Shown: positions 27,245 through 36,967 of the stretch, piece by piece | Layout: every line of letters starts with the position of its first letter | How positions within the stretch are numbered: the stretch's first letter is position 1 | Assembly (NCBI GenBank): GCA_021785515.1 | Contig: JAJYEX010000007.1 | Location: 124,001 to 188,000 of the forward strand | Source of the DNA: Pseudomonadota bacterium | GTDB lineage: Bacteria; Pseudomonadota; Gammaproteobacteria; Acidiferrobacterales; UBA6901 | DNA length: 64,000 nucleotides | Direction of reading: 5' to 3' | Notes under the pieces: model-generated | What the model was told of the DNA's origin: nothing | The model's database searches: none | What the model saw: the letters and a program-made list of their open reading frames with translations, nothing else | Program-made: the position numbers and the translations under genes

Positions 27245-27511
27245 TCAGTAGCCGCTCCAGCATCGCGCCGGAAAGAACAGAAAAACCGGAGCGCCGCCGG
27301 GCATTTTCCCAAGGGCAACGAGCGCGGCGGTCGCGATGGCGGTGGTCAGCGCCGAAGGGTCAGCGCTCAGGCCAAGGTGTCCGCGGAACCACCATTCATA
27401 GATTTGTCCCGCGCCATAGGCGAGCGCCGTCAGCAGGCCGAGGAACAGAAACGCGCCGCCCTGAAGGCGGCTGAACTCGACCGCCCAGGCAAGGACATAA
27501 ACGAGCGTCAT
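27245..27511 (-). CDS. Small hypothetical membrane protein upstream of the C13 peptidase
   Basis: An 88-residue protein of unknown family with two likely membrane helices (about 15-38, GGAFLFLGLLTALAYGAGQIY, and about 55-80, ALTTAIATAALVALGKMPGG) separated by a short loop with WWFRGHLGLS. It ends 24 bp before the C13-peptidase start on the same strand, so the two are likely co-transcribed. The ribosome binding site is weak, which lowers confidence. It could be an accessory subunit of the membrane peptidase. Confidence 0.5.
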   Translation of the reverse strand: MTLVYVLAWAVEFSRLQGGAFLFLGLLTALAYGAGQIYEWWFRGHLGLSADPSALTTAIATAALVALGKMPGGAPVFLFFPARCWSGY

Positions 27512-27717
27512 CAGGAAGTACTACTGTGTCTTCATAGTCTGGTCTCCGGCAGGCAGTGATCGGGCTTTTCCGGGGCCGGGCCGGAAGGGCGCCGACGGGA
27601 ATCGCCGCAACCGCCCGCCTGCCGTTCGAGGCGAGCCGAACACGGCGGCCGGAATGCGGATCCCGGAACGGGCAACCGCCGGATGGCGGCGACAGTCTGT
27701 TCGCCTGGCAGCGAACG

Positions 27718-28245
27718 CTATTGCACTGCATTGCAGTCATACCGGTAGTGAACGTAGCCGCCCACGTAGTGATTGGGGATCCACTGGCATCCCTGAAACC
27801 ACTGGCAATCCTTGTGTCCCCATACCATCCGGGCTTGCTGGCGGTACTGTGCGAACCACAGCTCCATGGTCCCGGGATAGAACGCGACGGATTCCGGCGG
27901 ATCGCTGGCGTTGCGTGCATCGGCGGCGCGCCACGCGAGATCATTGCCCTGGTCCATGATCGAGTAGTTCTGATCGTAGGAATACGCCAGATAGGGCAGG
28001 TACGAAGGATCAGAGACCGGATCCTGCCGGAGGGCGACGACATTGCCCGCGGAATTGAAGCGCAGATAAACGGCGGCATACTGGTAGTCGGCGTGATTGT
28101 GGCAGACCATCGTGGTTAGATGCTCTGACGCGACAAGCTGCGCGGCATCAATGGATACCCCAGGGCTCGCGCAGGCCGACAGCAGAAGCGCGAGGCCTGT
28201 ACCGAGGAAAGCAGCGGTGACGGCTGTTCGGGAAACATTAAGCAT
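27718..28245 (-). CDS. Hypothetical lipoprotein
   Basis: A 175-residue exported protein. The N terminus is a lipoprotein signal (MLNVSRTAVTAAFLGTGL, then LLLSAC), with lipobox L-S-A-C giving the lipidated cysteine at about residue 25. Position +2 is Ala, so outer-membrane sorting by the Lol system is expected. The mature part is rich in Tyr and Trp and has cysteines in TMVCHNH, KDCQWFQGCQW and RYDCNAVQ that could form disulfides. I do not recognise the family. It lies 207 bp upstream of the small membrane ORF on the same strand, and the IS1380-like element begins 224 bp upstream of it. Confidence 0.7.
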   Translation of the reverse strand: MLNVSRTAVTAAFLGTGLALLLSACASPGVSIDAAQLVASEHLTTMVCHNHADYQYAAVYLRFNSAGNVVALRQDPVSDPSYLPYLAYSYDQNYSIMDQGNDLAWRAADARNASDPPESVAFYPGTMELWFAQYRQQARMVWGHKDCQWFQGCQWIPNHYVGGYVHYRYDCNAVQ

Positions 28246-28468
28246 GTGAGCGGGTCCTGTCTTTTTTTTGTCTCGTGTGCCGCGGGGCTGTACAGCGTGC
28301 AACAGCGTACGACCAAGCCATCTTCGGCGCAGGAGAAACCCGAAGGGGTCCCTGCAGCCACAGCTCCAGTGCACCAGATCTGAGTATAGACGGTTCCCGC
28401 GAGGCTGCGCAGCGTGAGTCTCTTCCAATAAGGTTTGATCCCGAACGAGGGCCCGTATTTCCAATGAA

Positions 28469-30012
28469 CCTAGAAACGTAGATTGAAACCATCATTTCTA
28501 TCGACGGTCTCAGCGATCGCTCAAGCCATCGGTGTTGCGGCACCCAGCGGCCGCCTGCACGCGCGCTGGGACGGTGAGTCCGCGGCGACCCCCTTCGGTC
28601 AGATGGCCTTCTTCCTGGAGTTCCTGCATCTCACCGGCCTTTATGAACGCTGGCAGAGGGCGTGCCCCTTGAGTTATTCCGGCCCCCATGGCTCGAGGCG
28701 CGAAGATATTTTAGGAACCTGGTTTTTGTCTCTCCTCGCGGGGCATCGCCGTTACGCCCACATCAACGCCATCCGCTTTGATGGGGTGATGCCGGATCTG
28801 CTTGGCATGGATCAAGTGGTCTCCGAAGACACGGTGCGCCGCTTTCTCAAGGCGATCGATGAGCTCACCGGGCATCAACTGGTTACAGACCCATCTCGAT
28901 GCGTGTGTGGCGCCGCTGTTGTCCGCCCCCTGGATCCTCGATGTCGATGTGACGGTGAAGCCCCTCTACGGTCACCAGGAAGGGGCGCTGCTGGGCTACA
29001 ACCCGAAGAAACCCGGACGCCCCTCGCACACCTGCCACACCTATCAGATGGCGGGACTTCGCTTGGTCCGCGGGGTCGATGTGGAACCCGGCAATCAAAG
29101 CCATTCGAATACGACGTTGCCGGGTCTGCTGAAACTGATCGATCGACTGCCGCCGAATCAACGTCCCTTTTGCGTGCGCAGGGACGCGGGCTTTGGCCAT
29201 GACGCGGTAATGCAGGGGCTGGAAGAGCGCCAAATTCCCTATCTTTTCAAGCTGCGCGCGACGAAGAACGTGAAGCGCTATCTCGAGAAGATCTTCTGGG
29301 CGAAGGGCTGGGTCAATGCCGGAGCAGGGTTCGAAGGGCGCGAAGGCGAGCTGGCCTTAAGCGGCTGGAAAATAGCACGGCGCGTGATTGTGCTCAGACG
29401 GCGCCTGAAGGGCGAGGTGGCCTTGAGTGACACGCATCAGCTCGCGCCCGGCTTTCTCGACACCGACGTCCCGACACAACGCTACGAGTACTTCGTGCTC
29501 GTCACGGATCTCACCCACGAGATCCGAACGCTCGCCCAACTCTACCGCGATCGCGCCGACAGCGAGAACACCTTCGATGAGTTGAAGAACCAGTGGGGCT
29601 GGGGTGGCTTTACCACCCAGGACCTCAAGCGCTGCCGCTTCAATGCGATGGCCGTTGCGCTGATCTATAACTGGTGGTCGCTCTTTGTGCGGCTTGCCAA
29701 TCCGAAAGCACGCCTGGAGGCGATCACGAGCCGCCCGTTTCTCTTATCCGGTGTAGCACGCCAATCGCGCCATGCCGGACAACAACATCTCGTGATCAGT
29801 CACACCCACCGCTATGCGCACCTCGCACAAGCCATGCTCACCCGGGTCAGCCGGATGCTTCAGGAGTGGGCAAAGACAACTGCGGAGCAATTAGACCCCG
29901 ATGCCCTCTGGGCGCGGGTGTGTGAGCACTTGATGACCACGCTGACCGGGGTGAACTGGCTCAAGCCGCCGCCGAATCGACTGGCGGGGGTGGGTTAATA
30001 CACGTTTTTAGG
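28469..30012 (+). mobile_element. IS1380-family insertion sequence with frameshifted transposase
   Basis: The left end reads CCTAGAAACGTAGATT from 28469 and the right end, read inward from 30012, is CCTAAAAACGTGTATT, giving imperfect terminal inverted repeats. Both start with CCTA, as in ISEcp1-type IS1380 elements, and the similarity extends 4 bp outside (TGAA). No target-site duplication is obvious (ATGAA and TTCAA flank the ends), so a later rearrangement is possible. Length is about 1.54 kb with a single transposase gene filling it. Confidence 0.85.
28483..29998 (+). pseudogene. IS1380-family DDE transposase, frameshifted
   Basis: The transposase reads in one frame from about 28483 to 28872 (ATPFGQMAFFLEFLHLTGLY) and then in the next frame to 29998. 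Removing one base near 28873 joins the two as DELTGINWLQTHLD, the expected continuous reading. The catalytic region is complete: Asp in WILDVDVTVKPLYG, Asp in CVRRDAGFG, and the Y-(2)-R-(3)-E-(6)-K signature in YRDRADSENTFDELK. IS1380 transposases are normally a single ORF, so this copy should be inactive unless the extra base is a sequencing error. Confidence 0.85.
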
Positions 30013-30396
30013 TTCAAGGAGTCGATGCAACACCCTCCGATTAGTGTACCAAACCGGTACGGTAGCTGAATGGCTCAAAGGCGTGACTTAAACCAAACAA
30101 CCTTCCCGATGCCCGGGGCAACTCAGGGAAACGGTACTGCAGGCAGCGTGCTCAGGTTCTGAACGGATAACCGCGATATCGATTCACGTTCAAGAAAAGA
30201 CCGGCCAGCATCGCGGCCTGACGTGGCCTAACTCCAGGTGTGTCGGCTTGTCGCCGATTGACCGGATCTCCTGCCCAAGGCCGGAACCTGTCACCCGATC
30301 CGCCGGATCACAGCAAGGCGCCGGAAGTAGTACAGGCTGGCACTGCCGGAACAGCCCGGACCGAAGCTGTTCCGGGCAGTCCGGCTTCTGGAAGGC
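30013..30396. other. 384-bp region between IS element and rne
   Basis: No gene is supported. It contains the downstream side of rne (minus strand). No GC stem followed by a T-run was found for either rne or the element. Confidence 0.5.
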
Positions 30397-32709
30397 TCAG
30401 TGGTCGCTCTTGGGTTCGGACTGTGCCGGTTCTGAATGAGACGGAACGTCAACAGCTACAGCGACCGGTCTCGCGACCGGTGCCGCAACCGGGTATTCGG
30501 GGGCCATGCTCTGCTCACTGCGCGCCGGCGCCCGTTCCGACGCTGCGCCACGATCAACCGGCGGCTGTTCGTTGTGGAATTCCCGGCTGTCATGGCCCGA
30601 TTCACGGTCTGGTGCAGCGGTGCGCTGCGTGGACGTCGTCTGTGACTGCGCTCCGCCGGTTTCTGCCGAAACCGTGTCAGCCCCGGCCGATGTTCCCGCC
30701 TCGCCGCTCTGGCGCGACTGGGGGCGGCGCCGTCCGCGCCGTCCGCGCCGTCCGCGGCTGCCCTCCGGGCGTTCCTTGGGTGCTGCCCCGGAACGGGCGG
30801 GCTCCCGCGCCTCACGTGCCGGCTGGTTGGCTGGTCGGCTTTCGCCGCTACGCGTCTCCGACGGGCGGTGCGAGGCAGGATGAGACGAACGTTGTGGGCG
30901 TTTTTCACGTCCTTCCGGGCGCCGTCCCGATGCCGGGCGGGCAGCGGCAGGGCGGGGTGCAGTGGCGCGCTCCGGCATCTTTTCCGGAACCACGGCCGCC
31001 GGCTCAGGTGCGCCGAACAGACGTTTCGCAATCCGCTTCAGCATCCCTTCCTTGGGCGTTTCTGCGCCGCCGGTGGACTGGCCCGAGGAGGCCGGAGCAG
31101 CTGCGTGTGCAATCTGGCCTACGGCCGGCATTTCTGTCACACCGGTCACAGGACGGACGTGACGCGACTCGTCCTCTTCATCCTCACGCCGTTCAACCTC
31201 GTAGCTGGGCGTGTCGCTCTCTGCCTCGTACTCCTCGCCACGCAGTCGTCGCACGTGGTAATGCGGGGTCTCGATCTCCGGATCCGGAATGATAATCACC
31301 GGGGTCCCGAGCCGGGTCTCGATCGTGGTGATCTCGTGGCGCTTCTCGTTAAGAAGGTAGGTTGCCGTTTCAACCGGAAGATGGACGTGCAACGCGGCGG
31401 TGTTTTCCTTCATCGCCTCTTCCTGGATGTAGCGCAACACATGCAGCGCCGATGACTGAACGCTACGGATGTGTCCGGTACCCTCGCAGCGCGGGCAAAC
31501 CAGGCTGCTCGATTCCCCGAGCGACGGGCGCAGACGCTGGCGCGACATTTCCAGCAGGCCGAAACGGGAAATACGTCCGACCTGTACGCGCGCCCGGTCG
31601 GCCTTGAGAGCCTCGATCAGCTGGTTTTCAACGGCCCGCTGGTTGCGCGCCGGGGTCATGTCGATGAAATCGATCACGATCAGACCTCCCAGGTCACGCA
31701 GCCGCAGCTGCCGTGCGATTTCTTCCGCTGCCTCCAGATTGGTGTTGAGCGCGGTTTCTTCGATGTCGGCACCCCTGGTGGCGCGCGCCGAGTTGACATC
31801 AATCGTCACCAAGGCTTCAGTGTGATCGAACACAACAGCGCCGCCGGACTCCAGACGGACCTCGCGTGAAAACGCCGACTCGATCTGGTGCTCGATCTGG
31901 AAACGGGAGAACAGCGGTGTTTCGTCCTGGTAGAGTTTTAGCCTGCCGAGGTTTTGCGGCATCACCTGTTCCATAAACTTCAGGGCGCGTTCATGGATCT
32001 CCGGGCTGTCGATCAGGATTTCCCCGATGTCCTGGCGCAGGTAGTCGCGGATGGCACGAATTACGAGGTTGCTTTCCTGATAGATCAGGAATGGCGCCGC
32101 CCGCTCCACGGCTGCGTTGCTGATCGCATCCCACAAATGGATCAGGTAGTCGAGGTCCCACTGCAGTTCCTCGGCGCTCTTTCCGATGCCCGCAGTCCTT
32201 ATGATTACGGCATAGTCTTCGGGAATCTTGAGCTGGGCCATTGCCTCGCGCATTTCAGCGCGTTCTTCGCCCTCTATGCGGCGCGAGATGCCGCCACCCT
32301 TGGGATTGTTGGGCATCAGGACCAGATAACGTCCTGCCAGGCTGATGAAGCTGGTCAGGGCCGCGCCCTTGCTGCCGCGTTCCTCTTTCTCCACCTGTAC
32401 AACCAGTTCCTGGCCTTCCTTGATGACATCCTTGATGCGCACCTGCGCCATCGGTGTCTTGCTGTCGTAATCACGGAAGTAAATGCGGGATATTTCCTTC
32501 AAAGGCAGGAACCCCTGGCGTTCGGAACCATAGTCCACGAACGCGGCCTCGAGACTCGGCTCGACGCGTGTCACCTTGCCCTTATAGATGTTGCCCTTCT
32601 TCTGCTGATACGACGAGGATTCGATGTCGAGGTCGAGGAGTTTCTGGCCATCAACAATAGCAACCCGCAACTCTTCAGGGTGAGTTGCGTTAAACAGCAT
32701 TCTCTTCAT
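30397..32709 (-). CDS. rne: Ribonuclease E
   Basis: The 770-residue endoribonuclease that initiates mRNA decay and rRNA/tRNA processing. The N terminus [20 protein letters not shown] is typical. The S1 domain follows (about 35-120, [20 protein letters not shown]), then the DNase I-like catalytic part with [16 protein letters not shown] and the zinc-link CPRCEGTGH (about residues 403-411). Beyond about 510 the protein is Pro/Arg/Ser/Glu-rich with stretches such as [10 protein letters not shown], resembling the disordered RNA-binding and degradosome scaffold. It is shorter than the enterobacterial enzyme (about 1060) but has the same plan. It is divergent from rluC, as in Escherichia coli. Confidence 0.96.
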   Translation of the reverse strand: MKRMLFNATHPEELRVAIVDGQKLLDLDIESSSYQQKKGNIYKGKVTRVEPSLEAAFVDYGSERQGFLPLKEISRIYFRDYDSKTPMAQVRIKDVIKEGQELVVQVEKEERGSKGAALTSFISLAGRYLVLMPNNPKGGGISRRIEGEERAEMREAMAQLKIPEDYAVIIRTAGIGKSAEELQWDLDYLIHLWDAISNAAVERAAPFLIYQESNLVIRAIRDYLRQDIGEILIDSPEIHERALKFMEQVMPQNLGRLKLYQDETPLFSRFQIEHQIESAFSREVRLESGGAVVFDHTEALVTIDVNSARATRGADIEETALNTNLEAAEEIARQLRLRDLGGLIVIDFIDMTPARNQRAVENQLIEALKADRARVQVGRISRFGLLEMSRQRLRPSLGESSSLVCPRCEGTGHIRSVQSSALHVLRYIQEEAMKENTAALHVHLPVETATYLLNEKRHEITTIETRLGTPVIIIPDPEIETPHYHVRRLRGEEYEAESDTPSYEVERREDEEDESRHVRPVTGVTEMPAVGQIAHAAAPASSGQSTGGAETPKEGMLKRIAKRLFGAPEPAAVVPEKMPERATAPRPAAARPASGRRPEGREKRPQRSSHPASHRPSETRSGESRPANQPAREAREPARSGAAPKERPEGSRGRRGRRGRRRPQSRQSGEAGTSAGADTVSAETGGAQSQTTSTQRTAAPDRESGHDSREFHNEQPPVDRGAASERAPARSEQSMAPEYPVAAPVARPVAVAVDVPSHSEPAQSEPKSDH

Positions 32710-33130
32710 TTATCAAAAGCATCCCGACGCCGGGGTCGTGATGTCACTAGGCGCGGACGACCACCAGGAGCCGGAAAAAAACAGGCACCCACCTCGCCGG
32801 CGTGCGTGTTCCGGCCGCCTGGCACTTTGAGGTGCGGTGGTTATCGCCCGGGGCTACGACGTTCCCGCGGCGTCATATCTCATTGCACCACTTCAGTCGG
32901 GTGAGCGGTGCGGAACCCTTTTATAGACGGCCTCCCGGTTGTCGAATGCCTGTCCGGCGATCCAAGACCGGGTCGTGGCCCATACCAGGCTGCACCTGGC
33001 AAGCAAACCGGCACGATTAACAAAAAACCACACCGCAGGGTCCTTCGGTGCTGCACAGGTCAGCCCCCGGCGCTGGCGGCCAATATAGCAGCGCACCGCT
33101 ATCCCTGCAAATCTGTTATCATTTTTACCC
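32710..33130 (-). promoter_or_regulatory. Long rne/rluC divergent leader region
   Basis: 421 bp separate the two divergent start codons and hold no supported ORF. In E. coli the rne transcript has a roughly 360-nt structured leader through which RNase E controls its own mRNA; the size and position here are consistent with the same arrangement, but I did not identify a specific conserved hairpin. The rluC start region is less GC-rich (33095-33125). Confidence 0.5.
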
Positions 33131-34129
33131 ATGTCCACGGTCAAGAAGGTCGCACATCCAGAATCCGCACCCCGTGTCCGGCAAGTCCGAGTGGACTCAG
33201 ATCATACCGGGCAGCGTCTGGATAACTTCCTGATTTCACAGCTGAAAGGGGTACCCAAGACCCATATTTACCGTCTTTTACGGCGGGGAGAGGTCCGCAT
33301 CAACAAGGGCCGCAGCCGGGCCGATTACCGCATCCAGTGTGGCGACATCGTCCGCATCCCGCCGGTCCGCATGACCACAAGGCCGTCGCCCGATGGGGAC
33401 GGCACGCGCTTCGCCTGGCTGGAGGACCGAATCCTATATGAAGATGCCGCGCTGCTGGCCGTGGATAAACCGGCCGGGCTTGCGGTACATGGCGGGAGCG
33501 GAGTTAACCTCGGGCTCATCGAGATATTGCGCTGCCTGCGTCCCCGGGTAACGGCGCTAGAGCTGGTCCACCGGCTTGACCGGGATACATCCGGTTGCCT
33601 GCTGGTCGCCAAGAAACGCAGCGTGCTGCTGCGCCTGCATGCGATGTTGCGGGACGGGGAGGTGGACAAGCGCTATCAGGCGCTGCTGTGCGGAAACTGG
33701 GCTAAGCAGACACACACCGTCACTGCACCCTTGCGCAAGCAGGAGCTGCGATCCGGCGAGCGGCGGGTGAGTGTGGACGGTTCCGGCAAGGCATCTGCCA
33801 CGCGCTTTCGTGTGCTGCGGCGATTCCGGGACTGCGGGGAGCGGAATGATTTTGCGGCGACCCTCGTGGAGATCGAGCTGCTTACCGGCCGCACCCACCA
33901 GGCTCGGGTTCATGCCGCCCACGCCGGGCACCCGATTGCCGGTGACGAGAAATACGGAGACCGCGAATGCAACGCCGGGGCCCGCGCGCTCGGCCTGCGA
34001 CGCCTGTTCCTGCACGCCGCGCGCCTGCAATTTGAGCATCCGGCGGATGGACATGGTGTAGTGTTGGAAGCGCCCATGCCCGCGGAGCTTGCCGAATTCC
34101 TGCACGGCCTGGACGCCGCGGTGTCATGA
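33131..34129 (+). CDS. rluC: 23S rRNA pseudouridine synthase RluC
   Basis: A 332-residue RluA-family enzyme. It has an N-terminal S4 RNA-binding domain (about 30-90, LDNFLISQLKGVPKTHIYRL) and a catalytic domain with the aspartate in LVHRLDRDTSGCLLVAKK (about residue 147), then GRTHQARVHAAHAGHPIAGD. Its divergent placement against rne supports RluC (positions 955/2504/2580 in E. coli numbering) over RluD. It overlaps the HAD gene by 4 bp. Confidence 0.93.
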   Translation: MSTVKKVAHPESAPRVRQVRVDSDHTGQRLDNFLISQLKGVPKTHIYRLLRRGEVRINKGRSRADYRIQCGDIVRIPPVRMTTRPSPDGDGTRFAWLEDRILYEDAALLAVDKPAGLAVHGGSGVNLGLIEILRCLRPRVTALELVHRLDRDTSGCLLVAKKRSVLLRLHAMLRDGEVDKRYQALLCGNWAKQTHTVTAPLRKQELRSGERRVSVDGSGKASATRFRVLRRFRDCGERNDFAATLVEIELLTGRTHQARVHAAHAGHPIAGDEKYGDRECNAGARALGLRRLFLHAARLQFEHPADGHGVVLEAPMPAELAEFLHGLDAAVS

Positions 34130-34776
34130 TCGCCCGCTACGATCTGATCGTATTCGACTGGGACGGAACGCTGATGGATTCCGAGCGCAAGATCGTGCGC
34201 TGCATGTCAGCGGCGGCCGCGGATGTGGGGATTGCCGATCCCGGCGCCGATGCCATCCGCCAGATCATCGGGCTGGGGCTCGACGAAGCCATGGAGCAGC
34301 TTTACCCGCAGGCGCCGGCTGCGCTGCGGAAGCGTCTTGTGGAGCGGTACCGCGAACATTTTCTCGAACTCGACCAGACCGAAATGCTCCTGTTTCCCGG
34401 GGTAGAGGAGGGCCTCGCCGGCCTGTCCCAAAACGGATTCCTGCTGGCGGTAGCGACCGGCAAGGCACGTCGCGGCCTCAACCGGGTGCTGGAGGAAACC
34501 GGAACCGCACGCTACTTCGCCGCCACGCGCTGCGCAGACGAGGCGTTTTCGAAACCCCATCCGCAGATGCTCGACGATATCCTGGAACAGACCGGAGTGC
34601 CCCGCGACCGTGCTCTCATGGTCGGAGACACAACCTATGACATGCTGATGGCACGCAATGCCGGAGTCGGCGCGCTCGCCGTAAGCTACGGTGTCCACAG
34701 TCGCAGGCAGCTTCTGGAGTGTGAGCCGCTTGGCTGTGTCGATTCGTTCGCCGCGGTCTGTGGATGGATTCCCTGA
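34126..34776 (+). CDS. HAD-superfamily phosphatase (Gph-like)
   Basis: A 216-residue soluble hydrolase. Motif I FDWDGTLMDSE carries the nucleophile aspartate near residue 11, motif II is VATGKARRG, the conserved lysine is in AFSKPHPQML and motif IV is MVGDTTYDMLMARNAG. Family members are often annotated as phosphoglycolate phosphatase; the actual substrate is not readable. The start overlaps the rluC stop (ATGA), and the Rieske gene starts within its last codons. Confidence 0.92.
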   Translation: MIARYDLIVFDWDGTLMDSERKIVRCMSAAAADVGIADPGADAIRQIIGLGLDEAMEQLYPQAPAALRKRLVERYREHFLELDQTEMLLFPGVEEGLAGLSQNGFLLAVATGKARRGLNRVLEETGTARYFAATRCADEAFSKPHPQMLDDILEQTGVPRDRALMVGDTTYDMLMARNAGVGALAVSYGVHSRRQLLECEPLGCVDSFAAVCGWIP

Positions 34777-35180
34777 CGACCGGACCGGTTGTGGCCGGCC
34801 CCGGCACACCGGCCGTGGTACGCCCCGGAGAACGGGTGTGCGCGGTCGACGAACTCACCGACGGCGGCCTTGGCCTGCGCTTTCTGCTAATGGCGGGATC
34901 CCAGACCTGTGCGGCGTTCGTCATCCGGCATGCCGGGCGGGTGTACGGCTACCTGAACCGGTGTCCTCATCGCACGCTCGAGCTTGACTGGATGGAAGGA
35001 ACGTTCTTCGACGCCCGCGGCGAGTTTCTGGTTTGTGCCACGCACGGGGCGCGCTATCATCCGGCAAACGGAGCATGCGTCGACGGTCCATGCCTGGGCC
35101 GCGGACTGGTGGCCCTGGCGCTCGAGCTGGACGGCGAGGAGGTGCGGCTGGCCGCGCACCCGACGATTCCCGATGCCTGA
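34764..35180 (+). CDS. Rieske [2Fe-2S] domain protein
   Basis: A 138-residue soluble Rieske protein. The cluster ligands are Cys and His in NRCPHRTLELDW and Cys and His in LVCATHGARYHPANGACVDGP. There is no membrane anchor and no oxygenase domain, so it resembles the stand-alone ferredoxin-like Rieske proteins. It overlaps the end of the HAD gene by 13 bp and is followed by the S49 peptidase gene after 29 bp. Its redox partner is unknown. Confidence 0.9.
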   Translation: MDSLTTGPVVAGPGTPAVVRPGERVCAVDELTDGGLGLRFLLMAGSQTCAAFVIRHAGRVYGYLNRCPHRTLELDWMEGTFFDARGEFLVCATHGARYHPANGACVDGPCLGRGLVALALELDGEEVRLAAHPTIPDA

Positions 35181-35209
35181 TCGCAGTTGACACGGGGGAG
35201 CATACAATA

Positions 35210-36199
35210 ATGAGCAACAACGACACTGCGCAGGGCGGACACGGCCGCGAAGACGGAACGGGCAAAGATGCCGGCTGGGAGCGCGATCTGCTCGAACGGC
35301 TGGCTTTCGCGGCGCTGACCGAACAGCAGCGTGCACGTCGGTGGGGGATCTTCTTCAAGCTGGTGCTGATCGTGCTTGTCATCGGCATCATCCTGTCCGC
35401 GACCGGCCACTGGGGAAAGAGCGCTCTGACCAGACGGTATACGGCGATGGTCCGGCTCGACGGTGCGATATCCGCCAACAGCGAGGCCAGCGCTGCCAAC
35501 GTCATCGCGGGACTGCGTGCGGCATTCGCCAGCCAGCAGACCGCTGGAGTGATCGTGAGCGCAGACAGTCCCGGGGGCAGCCCTGTGCAGGCAGCCGATA
35601 TCTACAACGCGATCCGGCGGCTGCGTCACAAATACCCCAAGATTCCGCTGTATGCGGTGATCGGTGACGAATGCGCGTCGGGCTGCTACTACGCAGTGGC
35701 AGACGCCCAGAAGATCTACGCAAGTCCGGCCAGTATTGTCGGCTCGATCGGCGTGCTGATAGACGGATTCGGTTTCGTCGGCACCATGCACAAGCTTGGA
35801 GTCGAACGGCGCCTGCTCACCGCCGGAAAATACAAGGGCATACTGGATCCGTTCTCACCGCTGGCGCCGAAGGAACGTGCCTATGCGCTCGCCATGCTGC
35901 ACGAGATTCACCAGCAGTTCATACAGGCGGTCGAGCAGGGTCGCGGGAAGGCGCTCAAGATCCACAGCAAGAATCTTTTCAGCGGGCTGTTCTGGACTGG
36001 CGAGGATGCCCGCAAGCTCGGCCTGATCGACGGGTTCGGCACCACCCGTTATGTCGCGCGCAAGATCATTGGTGCCCGGCATATCCGCGATTTCACGGTA
36101 CGGCAGAGTCTTCTGGACCGTGTGGCGGGGCGCATTGGCGCAAGCATCGCGCAGCGTTTCGAAATCGATCTCTTCCAGCCTGTGCCGCGTCTGCGCTGA
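35210..36199 (+). CDS. S49-family signal peptide peptidase (short SppA-like)
   Basis: A 329-residue membrane-bound serine peptidase. One N-terminal membrane helix (about 45-65, FFKLVLIVLVIGIILSATG) precedes the protease domain with GVIVSADSPGGSPVQAADIY. The catalytic serine is in SIVGSIGVLIDGFGF and the general-base lysine in LTAGKYKGILDPFSP, as in the short SppA form. It probably cleaves leftover signal peptides in the membrane. The ATG at 35210 opens at MSNNDTAQGG; an upstream in-frame codon would start inside the Rieske gene. Confidence 0.92.
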   Translation: MSNNDTAQGGHGREDGTGKDAGWERDLLERLAFAALTEQQRARRWGIFFKLVLIVLVIGIILSATGHWGKSALTRRYTAMVRLDGAISANSEASAANVIAGLRAAFASQQTAGVIVSADSPGGSPVQAADIYNAIRRLRHKYPKIPLYAVIGDECASGCYYAVADAQKIYASPASIVGSIGVLIDGFGFVGTMHKLGVERRLLTAGKYKGILDPFSPLAPKERAYALAMLHEIHQQFIQAVEQGRGKALKIHSKNLFSGLFWTGEDARKLGLIDGFGTTRYVARKIIGARHIRDFTVRQSLLDRVAGRIGASIAQRFEIDLFQPVPRLR

Positions 36200-36348
36200 G
36201 CGGTCGCGGGTGGTCGCTGGCCTCCGGCGCCGGGCTTGCGCACTGCGGCCGGTGCAAGGTGGCGTGGCCGCATGTCGATCGGAAGAACCGGGTCACGTCC
36301 CTGCGGATCAAAGCGCCTGGTGCACGCGTGATTCCGTGACCCGATGCA

Positions 36349-36939
36349 TCACAGGACGCGTACCGCCTCGTTTTCCAGCATCCGCAGCAGTGCTATGAGC
36401 GGCAGACCGATAAGCGCTGTCGGATCATCGCCCTCGAAGCGCTCGAGCAGGGCGATGCCGAGACCCTCCGACCGCAGGCTGCCGGCACAGTTGTAAGGCT
36501 TGTCCTTGGCCAGGTAGCTTTCAATCTCGGCATCGCTCAGGCGCCGGAACATCGTGGCGAAAGGAACGACCTGACTCTGCGTGCGACCGCTGGCCGCATC
36601 GATCAGGGCAAGTCCGGTATGGAGCACCACCCGGCGCCCCGAGGCGTCGCGCAACTGTTGCACCGCAGCCGCATGGTCGGCCGGCTTGCCCACGATGCGA
36701 CCATCCTGTACCGCCACCTGATCCGAACCAATGACCAGCGCCTCCGGATGCTGCTGCGCAATCGCCCGCGCCTTGGCGACCGCCAGGCGCTCTACCAGGG
36801 CCGTCGGCAGCTCCTGCGGGAAGGGCCGCTCGTCAATATCGGGCGCGATCGCGCGGAACGGCAACTGCAGCCGCTCGAGCAATGCACGCCTGAATACCGA
36901 AGAGGACGCCAGGATCAGTTCGCGTTGTGGTGCGGGCAT
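36349..36939 (-). CDS. Maf/YceF-type nucleotide pyrophosphatase
   Basis: A 196-residue Maf-family house-cleaning pyrophosphatase. Motifs are LILASSSVFRRALLERL at the N terminus, PDIDERPF, the catalytic VIGSDQVAVQDGRIVGKP, and LRSEGLGIALLERFEGDDPTALIGLPL. The last motif fits the YceF (7-methyl-GTP) subgroup better than YhdE. The position near yceD-rpmF matches the usual YceF context, though here the carboxylase operon is inserted between them. Confidence 0.9.
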   Translation of the reverse strand: MPAPQRELILASSSVFRRALLERLQLPFRAIAPDIDERPFPQELPTALVERLAVAKARAIAQQHPEALVIGSDQVAVQDGRIVGKPADHAAAVQQLRDASGRRVVLHTGLALIDAASGRTQSQVVPFATMFRRLSDAEIESYLAKDKPYNCAGSLRSEGLGIALLERFEGDDPTALIGLPLIALLRMLENEAVRVL

Positions 36940-36967
36940 AGGGTCAACACAGGCAAAGGGCCGTGCC

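Noticed and set aside
28483-29998. Programmed frameshift in the IS transposase
   Set aside because: IS1380-family transposases are single ORFs, and the site near 28873 has no slippery heptamer, so mutation or sequencing error is more likely.
30240-31292. 350-residue plus-strand open frame over the end of rne
   Set aside because: It mirrors the Pro/Arg-rich C terminus of RNase E and has no features of its own.
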